From JBBAFM01 sp041655415 (GTDB taxonomy: Bacteria; Bacillota; Clostridia; Peptostreptococcales; JAAYPU01): 22,419 bases of DNA. Shown one piece after another: positions 14,096 through 22,419 of the stretch (position 1 is the stretch's first letter; each line of letters opens with the position of its first letter). Position numbers and translations under genes: made by a program. The stretch spans positions 1-22,419 of the forward strand of contig CAYSBC010000031.1 in assembly GCA_964429195.1 (NCBI GenBank), in the 5' to 3' direction. Below the pieces are notes generated by a model. That model worked only from the letters and a program-made list of their open reading frames with translations, searched no databases and was not told the origin of the DNA.

Positions 14096-15190
14096 CTAAA
14101 ACTTGATATTTTCTAATATAATGTTTTCTGCCTCAACAGATTTCATCCTCTCACTGCATTTTCCCATTTCCAATAAGATGTCCCTTGAATTGATGAGCTT
14201 AAAGATAATATTGATGATAGTCTCTTCTTTCAAATCCTTGTCCTCTATAATATAGGCTGCCCCATGGTCAGCTACTACCTTGGCATTGTAATATTGATGA
14301 TTCCCTGTTACATGGGGAGACGGTATGAGAATAGATGGTTTGCCTGCTGCATTGATTTCAGCGATGGTAATAGCTCCGGCTCTGCTGATGACTAAATCAC
14401 TGGCATACATATAATCCACCATGTTGTCCGCATAATCCAATATTTTGATATTCTGTCCTAATTCTATGCCCTTGCCTTCTATTTTCTCCATAAAATCCTT
14501 ATAGTGAATTTTCCCTGTGATAAAGAATAAATGAATATCTTCTATCTTGTTTAAAATTTCAATGACTCCCAGCATAGCCTCATTTATTTTTTCGGCTCCC
14601 CTGCTGCCGCCAAAGCATACAATGGTAAAGCCATCCCCTGATCTTTTCAGGTTAGCATTGGCTTTTTCCCTGCTATAACCGATAAACTCTTTTCGTAAAG
14701 GGTTGCCTGTAAAGACTATCTTGTCTTGATTCTTAAAATACTTTCTTGAAGCATCAAAGCTGATGAAAATTTTATCTACAAACCGCGCGAGTATCTTGTT
14801 CGTCACTCCCGGAAAGGCATTTTGTTCATGGATATAGGTCTTTATATTTTTTCTTGAGGCAGCAAAAACAACAGGTCCACATACATAGCCACCTGTTCCT
14901 ATCACCACATCAGGATTAAATTCCTTGATGACTTTATTCGCTTCCGCTAAACCCTTCATGGCCTTTTGCAAGGTTCCCAGGTTTCTCCATATCTTCTTTC
15001 TATAGAAACCTTTCACTGAAATATTTTGGATAGGGTAACCGCTTCTTGGAACAATATCGTTTTCCAAGCCTTGCTTTGTTCCAACGAAGAGGATTTCCGC
15101 ATCCTTATAGACACTTTTTATTTTATCTGCAATAGCGATAGCAGGATAGATATGTCCTCCGGTTCCGCCACCGGTCATGATTACTTTCAT
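14096..15190 (-). CDS. murG: Undecaprenyl-PP-MurNAc-pentapeptide GlcNAc transferase
   Basis: MurG adds GlcNAc from UDP-GlcNAc to lipid I, forming lipid II on the inner face of the membrane. The 364-residue protein (from ATG 15190) has GGGTGGH (7-13) and a second glycine loop, GGSRGAEKIN, near 195. The C-terminal nucleotide-sugar site reads SRAGAITIAEINAAGKPSILIP, followed by the NHQYYNA string. ATG 15190 follows AGGAG by seven bases. An upstream in-frame ATG at 15211 would overlap ftsW and contain the ribosome binding site. The ribosome binding site partly overlaps the ftsW stop codon, a sign of coupled translation. Confidence 0.96.
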   Translation of the reverse strand: MKVIMTGGGTGGHIYPAIAIADKIKSVYKDAEILFVGTKQGLENDIVPRSGYPIQNISVKGFYRKKIWRNLGTLQKAMKGLAEANKVIKEFNPDVVIGTGGYVCGPVVFAASRKNIKTYIHEQNAFPGVTNKILARFVDKIFISFDASRKYFKNQDKIVFTGNPLRKEFIGYSREKANANLKRSGDGFTIVCFGGSRGAEKINEAMLGVIEILNKIEDIHLFFITGKIHYKDFMEKIEGKGIELGQNIKILDYADNMVDYMYASDLVISRAGAITIAEINAAGKPSILIPSPHVTGNHQYYNAKVVADHGAAYIIEDKDLKEETIINIIFKLINSRDILLEMGKCSERMKSVEAENIILENIKF

Positions 15191-15200
15191 GTTTTTTCTC

Positions 15201-16304
15201 CTATTGTTCATTCGATATGTTGTATTTGGATATATTCAAGAGTATACCGATAGAAGCCATAAATATAGCCAATGAGTTACCGCCCCAACTGATAAAAGGT
15301 AAGGCTATACCTGTTGGTGGCATGGAAGAGGTTGCTACAGCAATATTAATGACAACTTGGATGGCGATCATCGCCGTTATACCGGAGGCTAGCAAGCTTC
15401 CAAAGAGATCCGGTGCATTCATGGCAATATGGATGCCTCTCCATATAAGGATGATGAAAAGTATAATTAATACGGCGCATCCTATGAATCCAAGCTCTTC
15501 ACCGATGATAGCAAAAATGAAGTCATTTTGAGGCTCCGGTAAATACAATGTTTTTTGTATGCTCTTCCCCAGTCCCACGCCAAAGAGTCCACCTGAGCCT
15601 AAGGCTAGGAGTGACTGGATGACCTGATAACCCGTATCCATGGGATCCGCAAAGGGATCTAGAAAGCTTGTGAGTCTCTTTAGACGATAAGGCTCCACAA
15701 CAATCATGGCCACAATGCCGATAACACCAAGGAGACCAATTCCAAAGAAATGGGAATACTTCATTCCCCCCACAAACATCATGGCTATGATGATGGTGCT
15801 GACTGTTATAGCCGTACTAAGATTGGGCTGGAGGATAATTAAGGTAAAATAGGTTCCCACAACCAAGAGTAAAGGTATTACCCCTCGAAACAAGCTTTTA
15901 ATTTTACTTGGATCCCTATCTAAAAAATAGGCTGTGAAAATAATAGCACAAACCTTCGCTATTTCTCCCGGCATAATCGTAATTTTACCGACGCCAATCC
16001 ACCTGGTAGCATAGTTGATTGTGACTCCTAAAGGTGTAAAAACCAAGCCTAGGAGTACAATGCTGACTATAAATAAAAGAGGCGCCAGCTTTTTGTATAT
16101 TCTATAATTGATCTGGGAGGTAACAAACATACCCACAAATCCAATAGCCGCCCAGGCTATATTGCGCACTACAAAATAATATGCATCCCCTCTTCTGACC
16201 AATGCATAATAATAGCTTGAACTAAAGACCATAATTATTCCGATAATTACCAGGATGGTGACTATGAAAAACAGCGGAAAATCGCTAGACCTTTTCTTCG
16301 CCAT
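15201..16304 (-). CDS. ftsW: SEDS peptidoglycan glycosyltransferase FtsW/SpoVE
   Basis: A 367-residue polytopic membrane protein of the RodA/FtsW/SpoVE family, about ten helices, which polymerises lipid II together with a class B PBP. Family landmarks are PGEIAKVCAI (about 126-135), LILQPNLSTA, GSGGLFGVGLGKS and LPEPQNDFIFAIIGEELGF, with PPTGIALPFISWGGNS near the C-terminus. In Bacillus the gene between murD and murG is spoVE, which partners SpoVD; the upstream spoVD-like gene fits that pairing, so spoVE is an equally good name. GGGAGG lies seven bases before the ATG, and the gene overlaps the murD end by 20 bases. Confidence 0.94.
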   Translation of the reverse strand: MAKKRSSDFPLFFIVTILVIIGIIMVFSSSYYYALVRRGDAYYFVVRNIAWAAIGFVGMFVTSQINYRIYKKLAPLLFIVSIVLLGLVFTPLGVTINYATRWIGVGKITIMPGEIAKVCAIIFTAYFLDRDPSKIKSLFRGVIPLLLVVGTYFTLIILQPNLSTAITVSTIIIAMMFVGGMKYSHFFGIGLLGVIGIVAMIVVEPYRLKRLTSFLDPFADPMDTGYQVIQSLLALGSGGLFGVGLGKSIQKTLYLPEPQNDFIFAIIGEELGFIGCAVLIILFIILIWRGIHIAMNAPDLFGSLLASGITAMIAIQVVINIAVATSSMPPTGIALPFISWGGNSLAIFMASIGILLNISKYNISNEQ

Positions 16305-17685
16305 GATGAGTCCTCCCTATTTGCATGACATGATTTTTAAAATCCTTACCGCGGACTTCGTAGTTAGGATACATATCCCAGCTGGCGCAGGCAGGAGATA
16401 AGAGTATCGTATAGCCCGGTTTTGCCAGCCTAAAGGCTTCTTCAACACATTCCTTCATACTGTTTTTAATGCTGATGGCATAGAATCCCTTGTTTTCAGC
16501 TGTTCTTTTTATTTTTTCTGCTGTTTCCCCCAATAAAACCATATGCTTTATTTTATCATGAAATGCATCGATTAATGCATTAAAATCACTTCCCTTATCC
16601 ATTCCGCCTGCGATGAGCACCACATCCTTTTCCATGCTTTCAATGGCTTTAATGGATGAATCCGGATTTGTTCCTTTGGAATCGTTGATAAAGCGAACAC
16701 CTTGTATCGTGTCCACATATTCCAAACGATGCTCTACACTGTTAAAGCTCTCAAGGGTTTCCTTGATGATAGGGATTTCAATATGCGATAAAATGGCTAT
16801 GCAAGTAGCAGCCATGGCATTTTCCAGGTTATGCAGTCCAGGTAGCTTTATATTTTTTACCGGGCATATAAGGCTTTCCGTCTCACCTTTATCACCAAGG
16901 CTTAACCCCCTTATCATGAGATTCCCATCCTTGACAAAACAGCCTTTTTCCAAAACAGTTCTTCTGCTGAAGGGGATAATCTGGGATTTTGCCCTTTGGG
17001 CAACCTGATAAGCCAAAGCATCATCATAGTTGACCACAAGATAATCGGTTTTAGTTTGATTCATGAAGATTCTAGCCTTTGCATCCATGTAGTTCTCCAT
17101 GGTTTTATGCCTGTTCAGGTGATCTTCGGTAATATTGAGTAGGGCCGCTATATGGGGTTTGAAATCTTGAATTGTTTCTAACTGAAAACTGCTGATTTCA
17201 GTAATCATGTAACCTTCCTCTGACACCTGCCCTGCTTTAGAAACAGCAACCGTTCCAATATTGCCCACTACAAAATGCTCTAACTCAGCTTTCTTAAAGA
17301 TTGCACCGGTTAAAGCTGTTGTCGTCGTTTTTCCGTTTGTTCCCGTTATTCCAATAAATTGCCCTCGGCAAAGCTTATAAGCCAATTCTAATTCACCGGT
17401 AATTTCGATTCCCTTTTCTTTCGCTCTTTGAACAAGCCCACTATCTAAAGGGACACCAGGGCTCATGATGATCCGGTCCAAAAAAGAGATATCCTCCGGT
17501 TCTTTCCCAAAAAACAGTGGTATGCGGTTCTCTTCCGCTTTGCTTACGATTTTCTGATCTATTGCATCTTGTGTTTTACTATCATAAAGATAGACTTCTG
17601 CACTTAAAGATAAGAGTACATCCATAAGAGCTGCCCCCGATTTGCCCATCCCTACTATCATTATTTTTTTCTGTTTTATCTCCAT
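16285..17685 (-). CDS. murD: UDP-MurNAc-L-alanine:D-glutamate ligase
   Basis: MurD adds D-glutamate to UDP-MurNAc-L-Ala using ATP. The 466-residue protein has an N-terminal Rossmann-like region (IMIVGMGKSGAAL, about 8-20), the Mur-ligase ATP loop GITGTNGKTTTT (112-123), then EISSFQLETI, LNITEDHLNRH and INDSKGTNPDS. The C-terminal domain ends in LLSPACASWDMYPNYEVRGKDF, a MurD hallmark. It starts 13 bases after mraY and its last 20 bases overlap ftsW. Confidence 0.97.
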   Translation of the reverse strand: MEIKQKKIMIVGMGKSGAALMDVLLSLSAEVYLYDSKTQDAIDQKIVSKAEENRIPLFFGKEPEDISFLDRIIMSPGVPLDSGLVQRAKEKGIEITGELELAYKLCRGQFIGITGTNGKTTTTALTGAIFKKAELEHFVVGNIGTVAVSKAGQVSEEGYMITEISSFQLETIQDFKPHIAALLNITEDHLNRHKTMENYMDAKARIFMNQTKTDYLVVNYDDALAYQVAQRAKSQIIPFSRRTVLEKGCFVKDGNLMIRGLSLGDKGETESLICPVKNIKLPGLHNLENAMAATCIAILSHIEIPIIKETLESFNSVEHRLEYVDTIQGVRFINDSKGTNPDSSIKAIESMEKDVVLIAGGMDKGSDFNALIDAFHDKIKHMVLLGETAEKIKRTAENKGFYAISIKNSMKECVEEAFRLAKPGYTILLSPACASWDMYPNYEVRGKDFKNHVMQIGRTHHGEEKV

Positions 17686-17698
17686 TCCACTTCACCAC

Positions 17699-18658
17699 CT
17701 ACGCTATCAAAATTATTCTGCCCAGGATACAAAGTAATAATGTGGCTATCCAAAAGACAGCAACCACTTTCGTTTCCTTCCATCCTAACAATTCAAAATG
17801 ATGATGTATAGGACTCATTCTAAATATCCTTTTGCCCGTGAGTTTAAAACTGATGACTTGTAGTATGACCGACAAGGCCTCTAAAAAGTAGATGCCTCCT
17901 ACAATGATAATGATTAATGTAAGATTCATAATAATAGCAACTCCGGCAATGGCTCCCCCCAAAGCCATGGACCCTGTATCACCCATAAATATTTTCGCAG
18001 GATGAACATTAAAGTTTAGGAAGCCAAGACAGGCTCCGGTAATGGCTGCACAAAATATGGCTGTGCTTACAAAACCAAAATCTGCTGCTGTAATACTGAA
18101 AAAGAGTGCAATCAAAAGAGTAACACCTGTGGCTAAGCCATCTAATCCATCTGTTAAGTTAACACTGTTAACCATGGCGATAACAAAAAAAGCAATGAAA
18201 GGAACATAAAAAATGCCAAAATCGATATAGGTGTCTGCAAGTGGGATATATACATTTGTACCAAATGCGGATACTTTGGCCTGATAGATGGCAATAATGC
18301 CTGCAAAGAGCATTTGAAAAAGTATTTTCTGATAGGCCCGTAAGCCTAAATTTCTCTTGAGGACAACCTTAATAAAATCATCAGCAAAACCTAAGGCTCC
18401 AAAGGATACCAAAGAAAAAATAAGAATCATCAAATCTGTATCCATATTCCAGATGCTCGTAACAAGGACAGCTATGATAATCATGACGCCGCCCATAGTA
18501 GGTGTGCCTGATTTGATCCAATGGCTTTTAGGACCCTCTTCTCTTATGCTCTGCCCCGCTTTCAGTCTTTTTAACAGGGGTATAAAAAGAGGCCCTAAAG
18601 CTAATGTGATAACAAATGAAATAACGATAATCGTAATAAGCTGTATGTGTTGTTGCAT
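17699..18658 (-). CDS. mraY: Phospho-MurNAc-pentapeptide translocase
   Basis: MraY transfers phospho-MurNAc-pentapeptide to undecaprenyl phosphate, making lipid I. The 319-residue membrane protein (from ATG 18658) has about ten helices and the family motifs GTPTMGGV, the aspartate pair in FADDFIKV, NLTDGLDGLATG, FMGDTGSMALG and the late PIHHHFELLGW. ATG 18658 follows AGAGGTG by five bases. An upstream ATG at 18685 would overlap the end of murF and include the ribosome binding site. Only four bases separate it from the murF stop. Confidence 0.96.
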   Translation of the reverse strand: MQQHIQLITIIVISFVITLALGPLFIPLLKRLKAGQSIREEGPKSHWIKSGTPTMGGVMIIIAVLVTSIWNMDTDLMILIFSLVSFGALGFADDFIKVVLKRNLGLRAYQKILFQMLFAGIIAIYQAKVSAFGTNVYIPLADTYIDFGIFYVPFIAFFVIAMVNSVNLTDGLDGLATGVTLLIALFFSITAADFGFVSTAIFCAAITGACLGFLNFNVHPAKIFMGDTGSMALGGAIAGVAIIMNLTLIIIIVGGIYFLEALSVILQVISFKLTGKRIFRMSPIHHHFELLGWKETKVVAVFWIATLLLCILGRIILIA

Positions 18659-18662
18659 GATG

Positions 18663-20075
18663 TCACCTCTCCAGTATAGAGTCAATGATGGTCTCCATCT
18701 TCATGCTTCTTGACCCTTTGACTAATAGGATATCTTCATCAGAAAGTATGTTTTTTAGTGCTTTTAGCAATTCATCCTTGGATTCATAATGAAATACCTT
18801 CGTCTTTTTATTGAAACGAGCTGCTGCTTCGCTCATGTATCTTGCATTTTCACCAAGAGTCATCATGATATCAATGCCTTTTGCAGTGGCATATTCTCCA
18901 ATCTTCTCATGATACTCTTTCGCATAGCTCCCCATCTCCAGCATATCCGAAAGGATAGCAATATGTCTCTTGCCTTCCATTGAGGCCAGAGTATCGATGG
19001 CAGCTTTCATGGAATCAGGGCTGGCATTATAAGCATCATTAATGACTTTGATTCCGTTTTTTCCTTTTTCTATGGTTAAACGCATGTTGTAGCCTTTGAA
19101 ATCTTGAAGGGCTTTTATGCCTTTATCCAACTCAAGCCCCAAGGAGTACCCACAGGCTAAGGCCAGCATCGCATTATGCGCATTGTGGATTCCCGGAACT
19201 CTTAATAGAATATCTTTTGTATTATTGCACATTTGAGCTGAAAATGCTATTCCCTTTTCTCCAAAATCCTCTACTTTTTTTATGGTAAATAAAAGATCCG
19301 CTTTGGTCTCTTCACTGCCTATTCGCAAGAGTTTGTACCCCAGATTTTCTTCAGAGAGGGTTCTAAGACAGCTGTCATCGTTGTTAATGATTAAGATACT
19401 CTCTTTGGTAAAATAGTGTGTTATCTCCATCTTTGCTTTCATTATATTCTCTCTTGAACCTAGGTTTTCTATGTGAGATAGACCAATATTGGTAATCATT
19501 GCTATATCCGGTTTGACAATGGATGCCAAAAGCTGAATTTCACCTAAATTGTTCATACCCATTTCAAAAACAGCAATATCATGTTCTTCTTCTATGTTAA
19601 AAACACTCAAAGGCAGTCCAATATGATTATTGAAATTGCCTAAGGTTTTCACGACCTTGAATTGAGTTTCCAAAACAGTTGCCAACATTTCTTTTGTTGT
19701 TGTTTTTCCTGTACTCCCTGTGATAGCTACTTTTTTAATGTTAAAGGTTGATAGATAATATTTTGCCAGCTCTTGCAAGGCAACAAGTGTATCCTTAACC
19801 AAAATAACAGGCACATCACATGCTTCTACTTTTTTATGAGCTATGATGGCGTGGGCACCCTTTTCGCAGGCTGTTTTGATAAAATCATGTCCATCGAAGC
19901 TTTGGCCTTCAATGGCAACGAAAAGGTTTCCCTTTTCTATTTTTCTGGAATCAATTGAAACGCCTTTGATTTTACTATTATGAAGTTCCAAGCTCGGCAC
20001 ACCAGGCTTAAGGCTTCCTTCCAGGAGGTCTCCACCTACAGCTTGGATGATTTGTCCTATGTTCAATTCTTTCAA
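18663..20075 (-). CDS. murF: UDP-MurNAc-tripeptide:D-Ala-D-Ala ligase
   Basis: MurF adds D-Ala-D-Ala to the UDP-MurNAc tripeptide, completing the pentapeptide. The 470-residue protein has an N-terminal substrate domain with DSRKIEKGNLFVAIEG (about 42-57), the ATP loop GSTGKTTT (120-127), NNHIGLPLS, and NDAYNASPDSM in the C-terminal half. The start codon is TTG at 20075, exactly seven bases after AGGAGG, and that ribosome binding site overlaps the murE TAG stop. A TTG start with a perfect ribosome binding site may keep output in step with murE through coupling. Confidence 0.96.
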   Translation of the reverse strand: MKELNIGQIIQAVGGDLLEGSLKPGVPSLELHNSKIKGVSIDSRKIEKGNLFVAIEGQSFDGHDFIKTACEKGAHAIIAHKKVEACDVPVILVKDTLVALQELAKYYLSTFNIKKVAITGSTGKTTTKEMLATVLETQFKVVKTLGNFNNHIGLPLSVFNIEEEHDIAVFEMGMNNLGEIQLLASIVKPDIAMITNIGLSHIENLGSRENIMKAKMEITHYFTKESILIINNDDSCLRTLSEENLGYKLLRIGSEETKADLLFTIKKVEDFGEKGIAFSAQMCNNTKDILLRVPGIHNAHNAMLALACGYSLGLELDKGIKALQDFKGYNMRLTIEKGKNGIKVINDAYNASPDSMKAAIDTLASMEGKRHIAILSDMLEMGSYAKEYHEKIGEYATAKGIDIMMTLGENARYMSEAAARFNKKTKVFHYESKDELLKALKNILSDEDILLVKGSRSMKMETIIDSILER

Positions 20076-20086
20076 AGATTTTCCTC

Positions 20087-21565
20087 CTATCCCAGCTCCG
20101 CTATTCTTTTGGCAGCTTCTTCTCTGTCATCAAAGTGGAAGGTTTGGTCACCTATAATTTGATAAGTCTCATGTCCCTTTCCTGCAATCAATAGGGTGTC
20201 ATCTTTTTGATATAAGTCAATAGCCCTTTTAATGGCCCGACGTCGATCCTCTATAATCTCATAGGGGCAATTTGTATGCTTGATTCCTTCTTCAACATGT
20301 TTTATGATTCTTAAGGGATCTTCACTTCTTGGATTATCACTGGTTATAATACAATAGTCCGATAATTCTCCGGCTATTTTCCCCATCATACTTCTCTTGC
20401 TGTTATCTCTATCTCCACCACAACCAAAGACAGTGAGGATGCGCCCTTTCTTGAAATCCATGATAGTGTGAAGCACCTTTTCCAAAGAGTCAGGTGTATG
20501 GGCATAATCCACGATAACATTGTAGCCTTTCCCATTTTTGACAGGCTCAAATCTTCCCGGAACCGGAGTTACATTTTTTAGAATACCTTGGATAATTTCC
20601 ATTTCTATGCCACTCTCATGGCAAAAAGCAATGACTGCAAGTGCATTATAGATAGAAAACTTACCCGGTATCGGAATACTGAAGCCCTCGATAATCTCTC
20701 CTTTGCAGTTGATGTCAAAGGTGGCTCCAAGGGAAGTCATTTTTAAATGGATAGCCCTGTAATCGGCGGCTTTATCAATACCATAAGAAATGGCTCTAGC
20801 CTTTAGGGATTGCACCTCATCTAGCAGTATCTGTCCGTAAGGATCATCGCTATTGATAATATTAGCTTCCTTGCTCTTGTAAAACAATGTTTTCTTGACA
20901 TTAAAATAATCATCTAAATCCCCATGAAAATCCAGATGATCTACTGTCAGGTTCGTAAATATGCAATAATCAAAATCAATACTATCCACTCTTTTTAAAG
21001 CTAAGGCATGAGAAGAAACCTCCATAGAACACCATTTTATATTTTTCTCAATCATCTCTTTGAACATACGATGAAGTTCAAAGGATTCAGGCGTTGTGTT
21101 GGAGGAGTCGTATTCTTTATCTGCAATTTTGTAGGAGATTGTCCCAAGCAGCGCAGTTTCATGTCCTAATTTTCTTAAGATTTCATAAACGAGATGGGTG
21201 ATAGTTGTTTTGCCATTGGTACCGGTTACCCCTAGGATATGCAAGTTTTTTGTCGGATGTCCGAAAAAATTGTCAGAAGCCTTCGATAACAATTTCCGAG
21301 AGTCCTTTGTTTTAATGATAGCCACATCATCGGAAATTTGAAGAGCATCCCAATTCATGTCCTGTTCATAAACGACAGCCTTCGCACCTTTTTCAATAGC
21401 AGCCTTGATATAACGATGCCCGTCTGTTTTATAGCCACTTATGGCAATAAACATGCTGTTTTTCTCAGCTTTTCTGGAATCATAAGCTATTTTATTGATT
21501 TCTAAATCGTGATACCTTTCGTCAACCTGGGCATCCGTTCCTTTTAAAATATTTTCTAGTTTCAT
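20087..21565 (-). CDS. murE: UDP-MurNAc-L-Ala-D-Glu:meso-diaminopimelate ligase
   Basis: MurE adds the third stem-peptide residue. Counted from ATG 21565 (492 residues): DSRK near 29-32, ATP loop GTNGKTT (115-121), HTPDSLEK with the family lysine, and DNPR (410-413) in SDNPRSEDP. The DNPR motif is the known marker for meso-diaminopimelate rather than lysine, so the wall should be DAP-type. ATG 21565 (MKLENILKG) has GGAG six bases upstream. An ATG at 21577 is possible but has a poorer site and would include that GGAG. It starts 14 bases after the spoVD stop. Confidence 0.96.
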   Translation of the reverse strand: MKLENILKGTDAQVDERYHDLEINKIAYDSRKAEKNSMFIAISGYKTDGHRYIKAAIEKGAKAVVYEQDMNWDALQISDDVAIIKTKDSRKLLSKASDNFFGHPTKNLHILGVTGTNGKTTITHLVYEILRKLGHETALLGTISYKIADKEYDSSNTTPESFELHRMFKEMIEKNIKWCSMEVSSHALALKRVDSIDFDYCIFTNLTVDHLDFHGDLDDYFNVKKTLFYKSKEANIINSDDPYGQILLDEVQSLKARAISYGIDKAADYRAIHLKMTSLGATFDINCKGEIIEGFSIPIPGKFSIYNALAVIAFCHESGIEMEIIQGILKNVTPVPGRFEPVKNGKGYNVIVDYAHTPDSLEKVLHTIMDFKKGRILTVFGCGGDRDNSKRSMMGKIAGELSDYCIITSDNPRSEDPLRIIKHVEEGIKHTNCPYEIIEDRRRAIKRAIDLYQKDDTLLIAGKGHETYQIIGDQTFHFDDREEAAKRIAELG

Positions 21566-21579
21566 CTTCGTCTCCATCT

Positions 21580-22419
21580 TTATTTCTGGTATAAGAATAT
21601 GGTTCCATTTTTTATAACGAGTTCTCCTGCTTTAGGATATTGTTCTTCAACTTGGAAATCCATTAATGACGCCTCTTCAGGTATCACCTCATATTTAAGC
21701 TGAGCCTTTTCTAAAATAGTTCGTGCCTCGCTAAAAGGCATATGTGTTATATTCGGTACTTCAATATACTTTTCCTTTAAAGACTTGAGCTCTTCTGCAG
21801 AATAGGAAGTTTCAACATTGAGATATCGCAAGGTTTCCGTCAATATTTCCTTGGCTGCAGGCGCTGCTGTCTGGCTTCCGAATCGAACGCCTTGGGGCTC
21901 ATCTACAACCACCAGGAGGGCAACCTGCGGGTCATCCATAGGTGCCATAGAAATAAAGGAAGAGTATACTTTACCATCCACATATCTTCCATCGATGACT
22001 TTATCTGCCGTACCCGTTTTTCCCCCTACCCGATAACCGGGGATATGAGCTGACGAACCGGAGCCTTCTGTGACAACAGATTCCATGATCATACGCATTT
22101 CATCGGCAGTTTCCTTGGAGATAACCTGCCTTACTGTTACCGGTTCATAGCGATGAATCACATTACCGTCATCATCCACTAATTCATTAACTATTCGCGG
22201 CTCCATTAAAATACCATCGTTACCTATGGCACAAATAGCTGTGAGCAATTGAATAGGCGTGATGGAAATACCCTGTCCATAGGATATTGTAGCAAGCTCT
22301 ACCGGACCTATATTATTTTTATTCTGAATAATAGGATTGCTTTCACCCGGTAAATCAACATTCGTTTTTTCCATAATCCCAAAATTTTTGAGATATTCAT
22401 AATAAGTATCGAGACCTGT
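21580..22419 (-). CDS. spoVD: Penicillin-binding protein, SpoVD-like (C-terminal part, cut by window edge)
   Basis: The last 279 or so codons of a class B PBP. The frame is open to the right edge, with TGLDTYYEYLKNFGIMEKT leading into DLPGE, so the ATG at 22374 is internal. The KTG motif of the transpeptidase active site is seen as GGKTGTADK; the SxxK and SxN motifs lie outside the window. After the transpeptidase domain there is one PASTA domain (from about YIEVPNITHMPFSEA to the end). One PASTA domain and the position before murE match SpoVD, the sporulation cortex PBP, better than PBP2B, which has two. With no separate pbpB in view, a vegetative role cannot be excluded. Confidence 0.92.
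   Translation of the reverse strand, partial: TGLDTYYEYLKNFGIMEKTNVDLPGESNPIIQNKNNIGPVELATISYGQGISITPIQLLTAICAIGNDGILMEPRIVNELVDDDGNVIHRYEPVTVRQVISKETADEMRMIMESVVTEGSGSSAHIPGYRVGGKTGTADKVIDGRYVDGKVYSSFISMAPMDDPQVALLVVVDEPQGVRFGSQTAAPAAKEILTETLRYLNVETSYSAEELKSLKEKYIEVPNITHMPFSEARTILEKAQLKYEVIPEEASLMDFQVEEQYPKAGELVIKNGTIFLYQK

Noticed and set aside
16613..17008. Plus-strand ORF of 131 codons inside murD
   Set aside because: It is antisense to well-conserved murD coding sequence and has no independent support.
595..22419. A defence or toxin-antitoxin system
   Set aside because: No nuclease, helicase, reverse transcriptase, toxin or antitoxin motif is visible; genes are cell-wall, transport, RNA modification, DUF4474 and a phosphoesterase.

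Overview
The window reads as low-GC, spore-forming Clostridia (Firmicutes). The evidence is a SpoVD-type PBP with one PASTA domain, a Sbp/DUF881 division cluster, a Phe-type T-box leader, a DUF4474 protein, AT-rich spacers and strong AGGAGG ribosome binding sites. It is a draft scaffold: exactly 100 Ns lie at 5102-5201. No species is claimed.

Right part (8864-22419, all minus strand): a long dcw (division and cell wall) cluster. Transcription runs right to left: spoVD (cut by the window edge), murE, murF, mraY, murD, ftsW/spoVE, murG, murA, divIB/ftsQ, two DUF881 genes, sbp, ftsZ. It covers the meso-DAP-type Mur ligases, both lipid-linked steps (MraY, MurG), the SEDS polymerase with a transpeptidase, and the Z-ring. 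murA sits where Bacillus has murB, and ftsA is absent between sbp and ftsZ. Genes are tightly packed with overlapping or near-overlapping ends. Several starts move inside the longest ORF once ribosome binding sites are considered, including GTG for murA and TTG for murF.

Middle (5200-8860): a plus-strand OFA-type MFS transporter with its own promoter and terminator, convergent with ftsZ. Divergent from it are a TrmH/SpoU RNA methyltransferase and a DUF4474 membrane-anchored protein. An 85-bp tandem repeat fills the divergent intergenic region, and its partial third copy abuts the MFS promoter.

Left part (1-5000, minus strand): a glycine betaine/proline-type ABC operon (ATPase with CBS domains, permease, lipoprotein) preceded by a terminator-like hairpin at the assembly gap. 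Next come an unusual intergenic region with a perfect 24-bp inverted repeat, a calcineurin-like phosphoesterase, and a complete T-box leader with a UUC (Phe) specifier. The T-box points off the left edge, probably at pheST. Since a TrmH-family gene (ysgA) precedes pheST in Bacillus, the betaine, DUF4474 and phosphoesterase genes may sit inside a split ysgA-pheST neighbourhood.

I found no clear new multi-gene system. The most interesting non-coding signal is a modular palindromic repeat family (copies at 46-87, 401-566 and twice in 7251-7440). Its stem covaries between copies, and one end repeatedly abuts promoter-like sequence.
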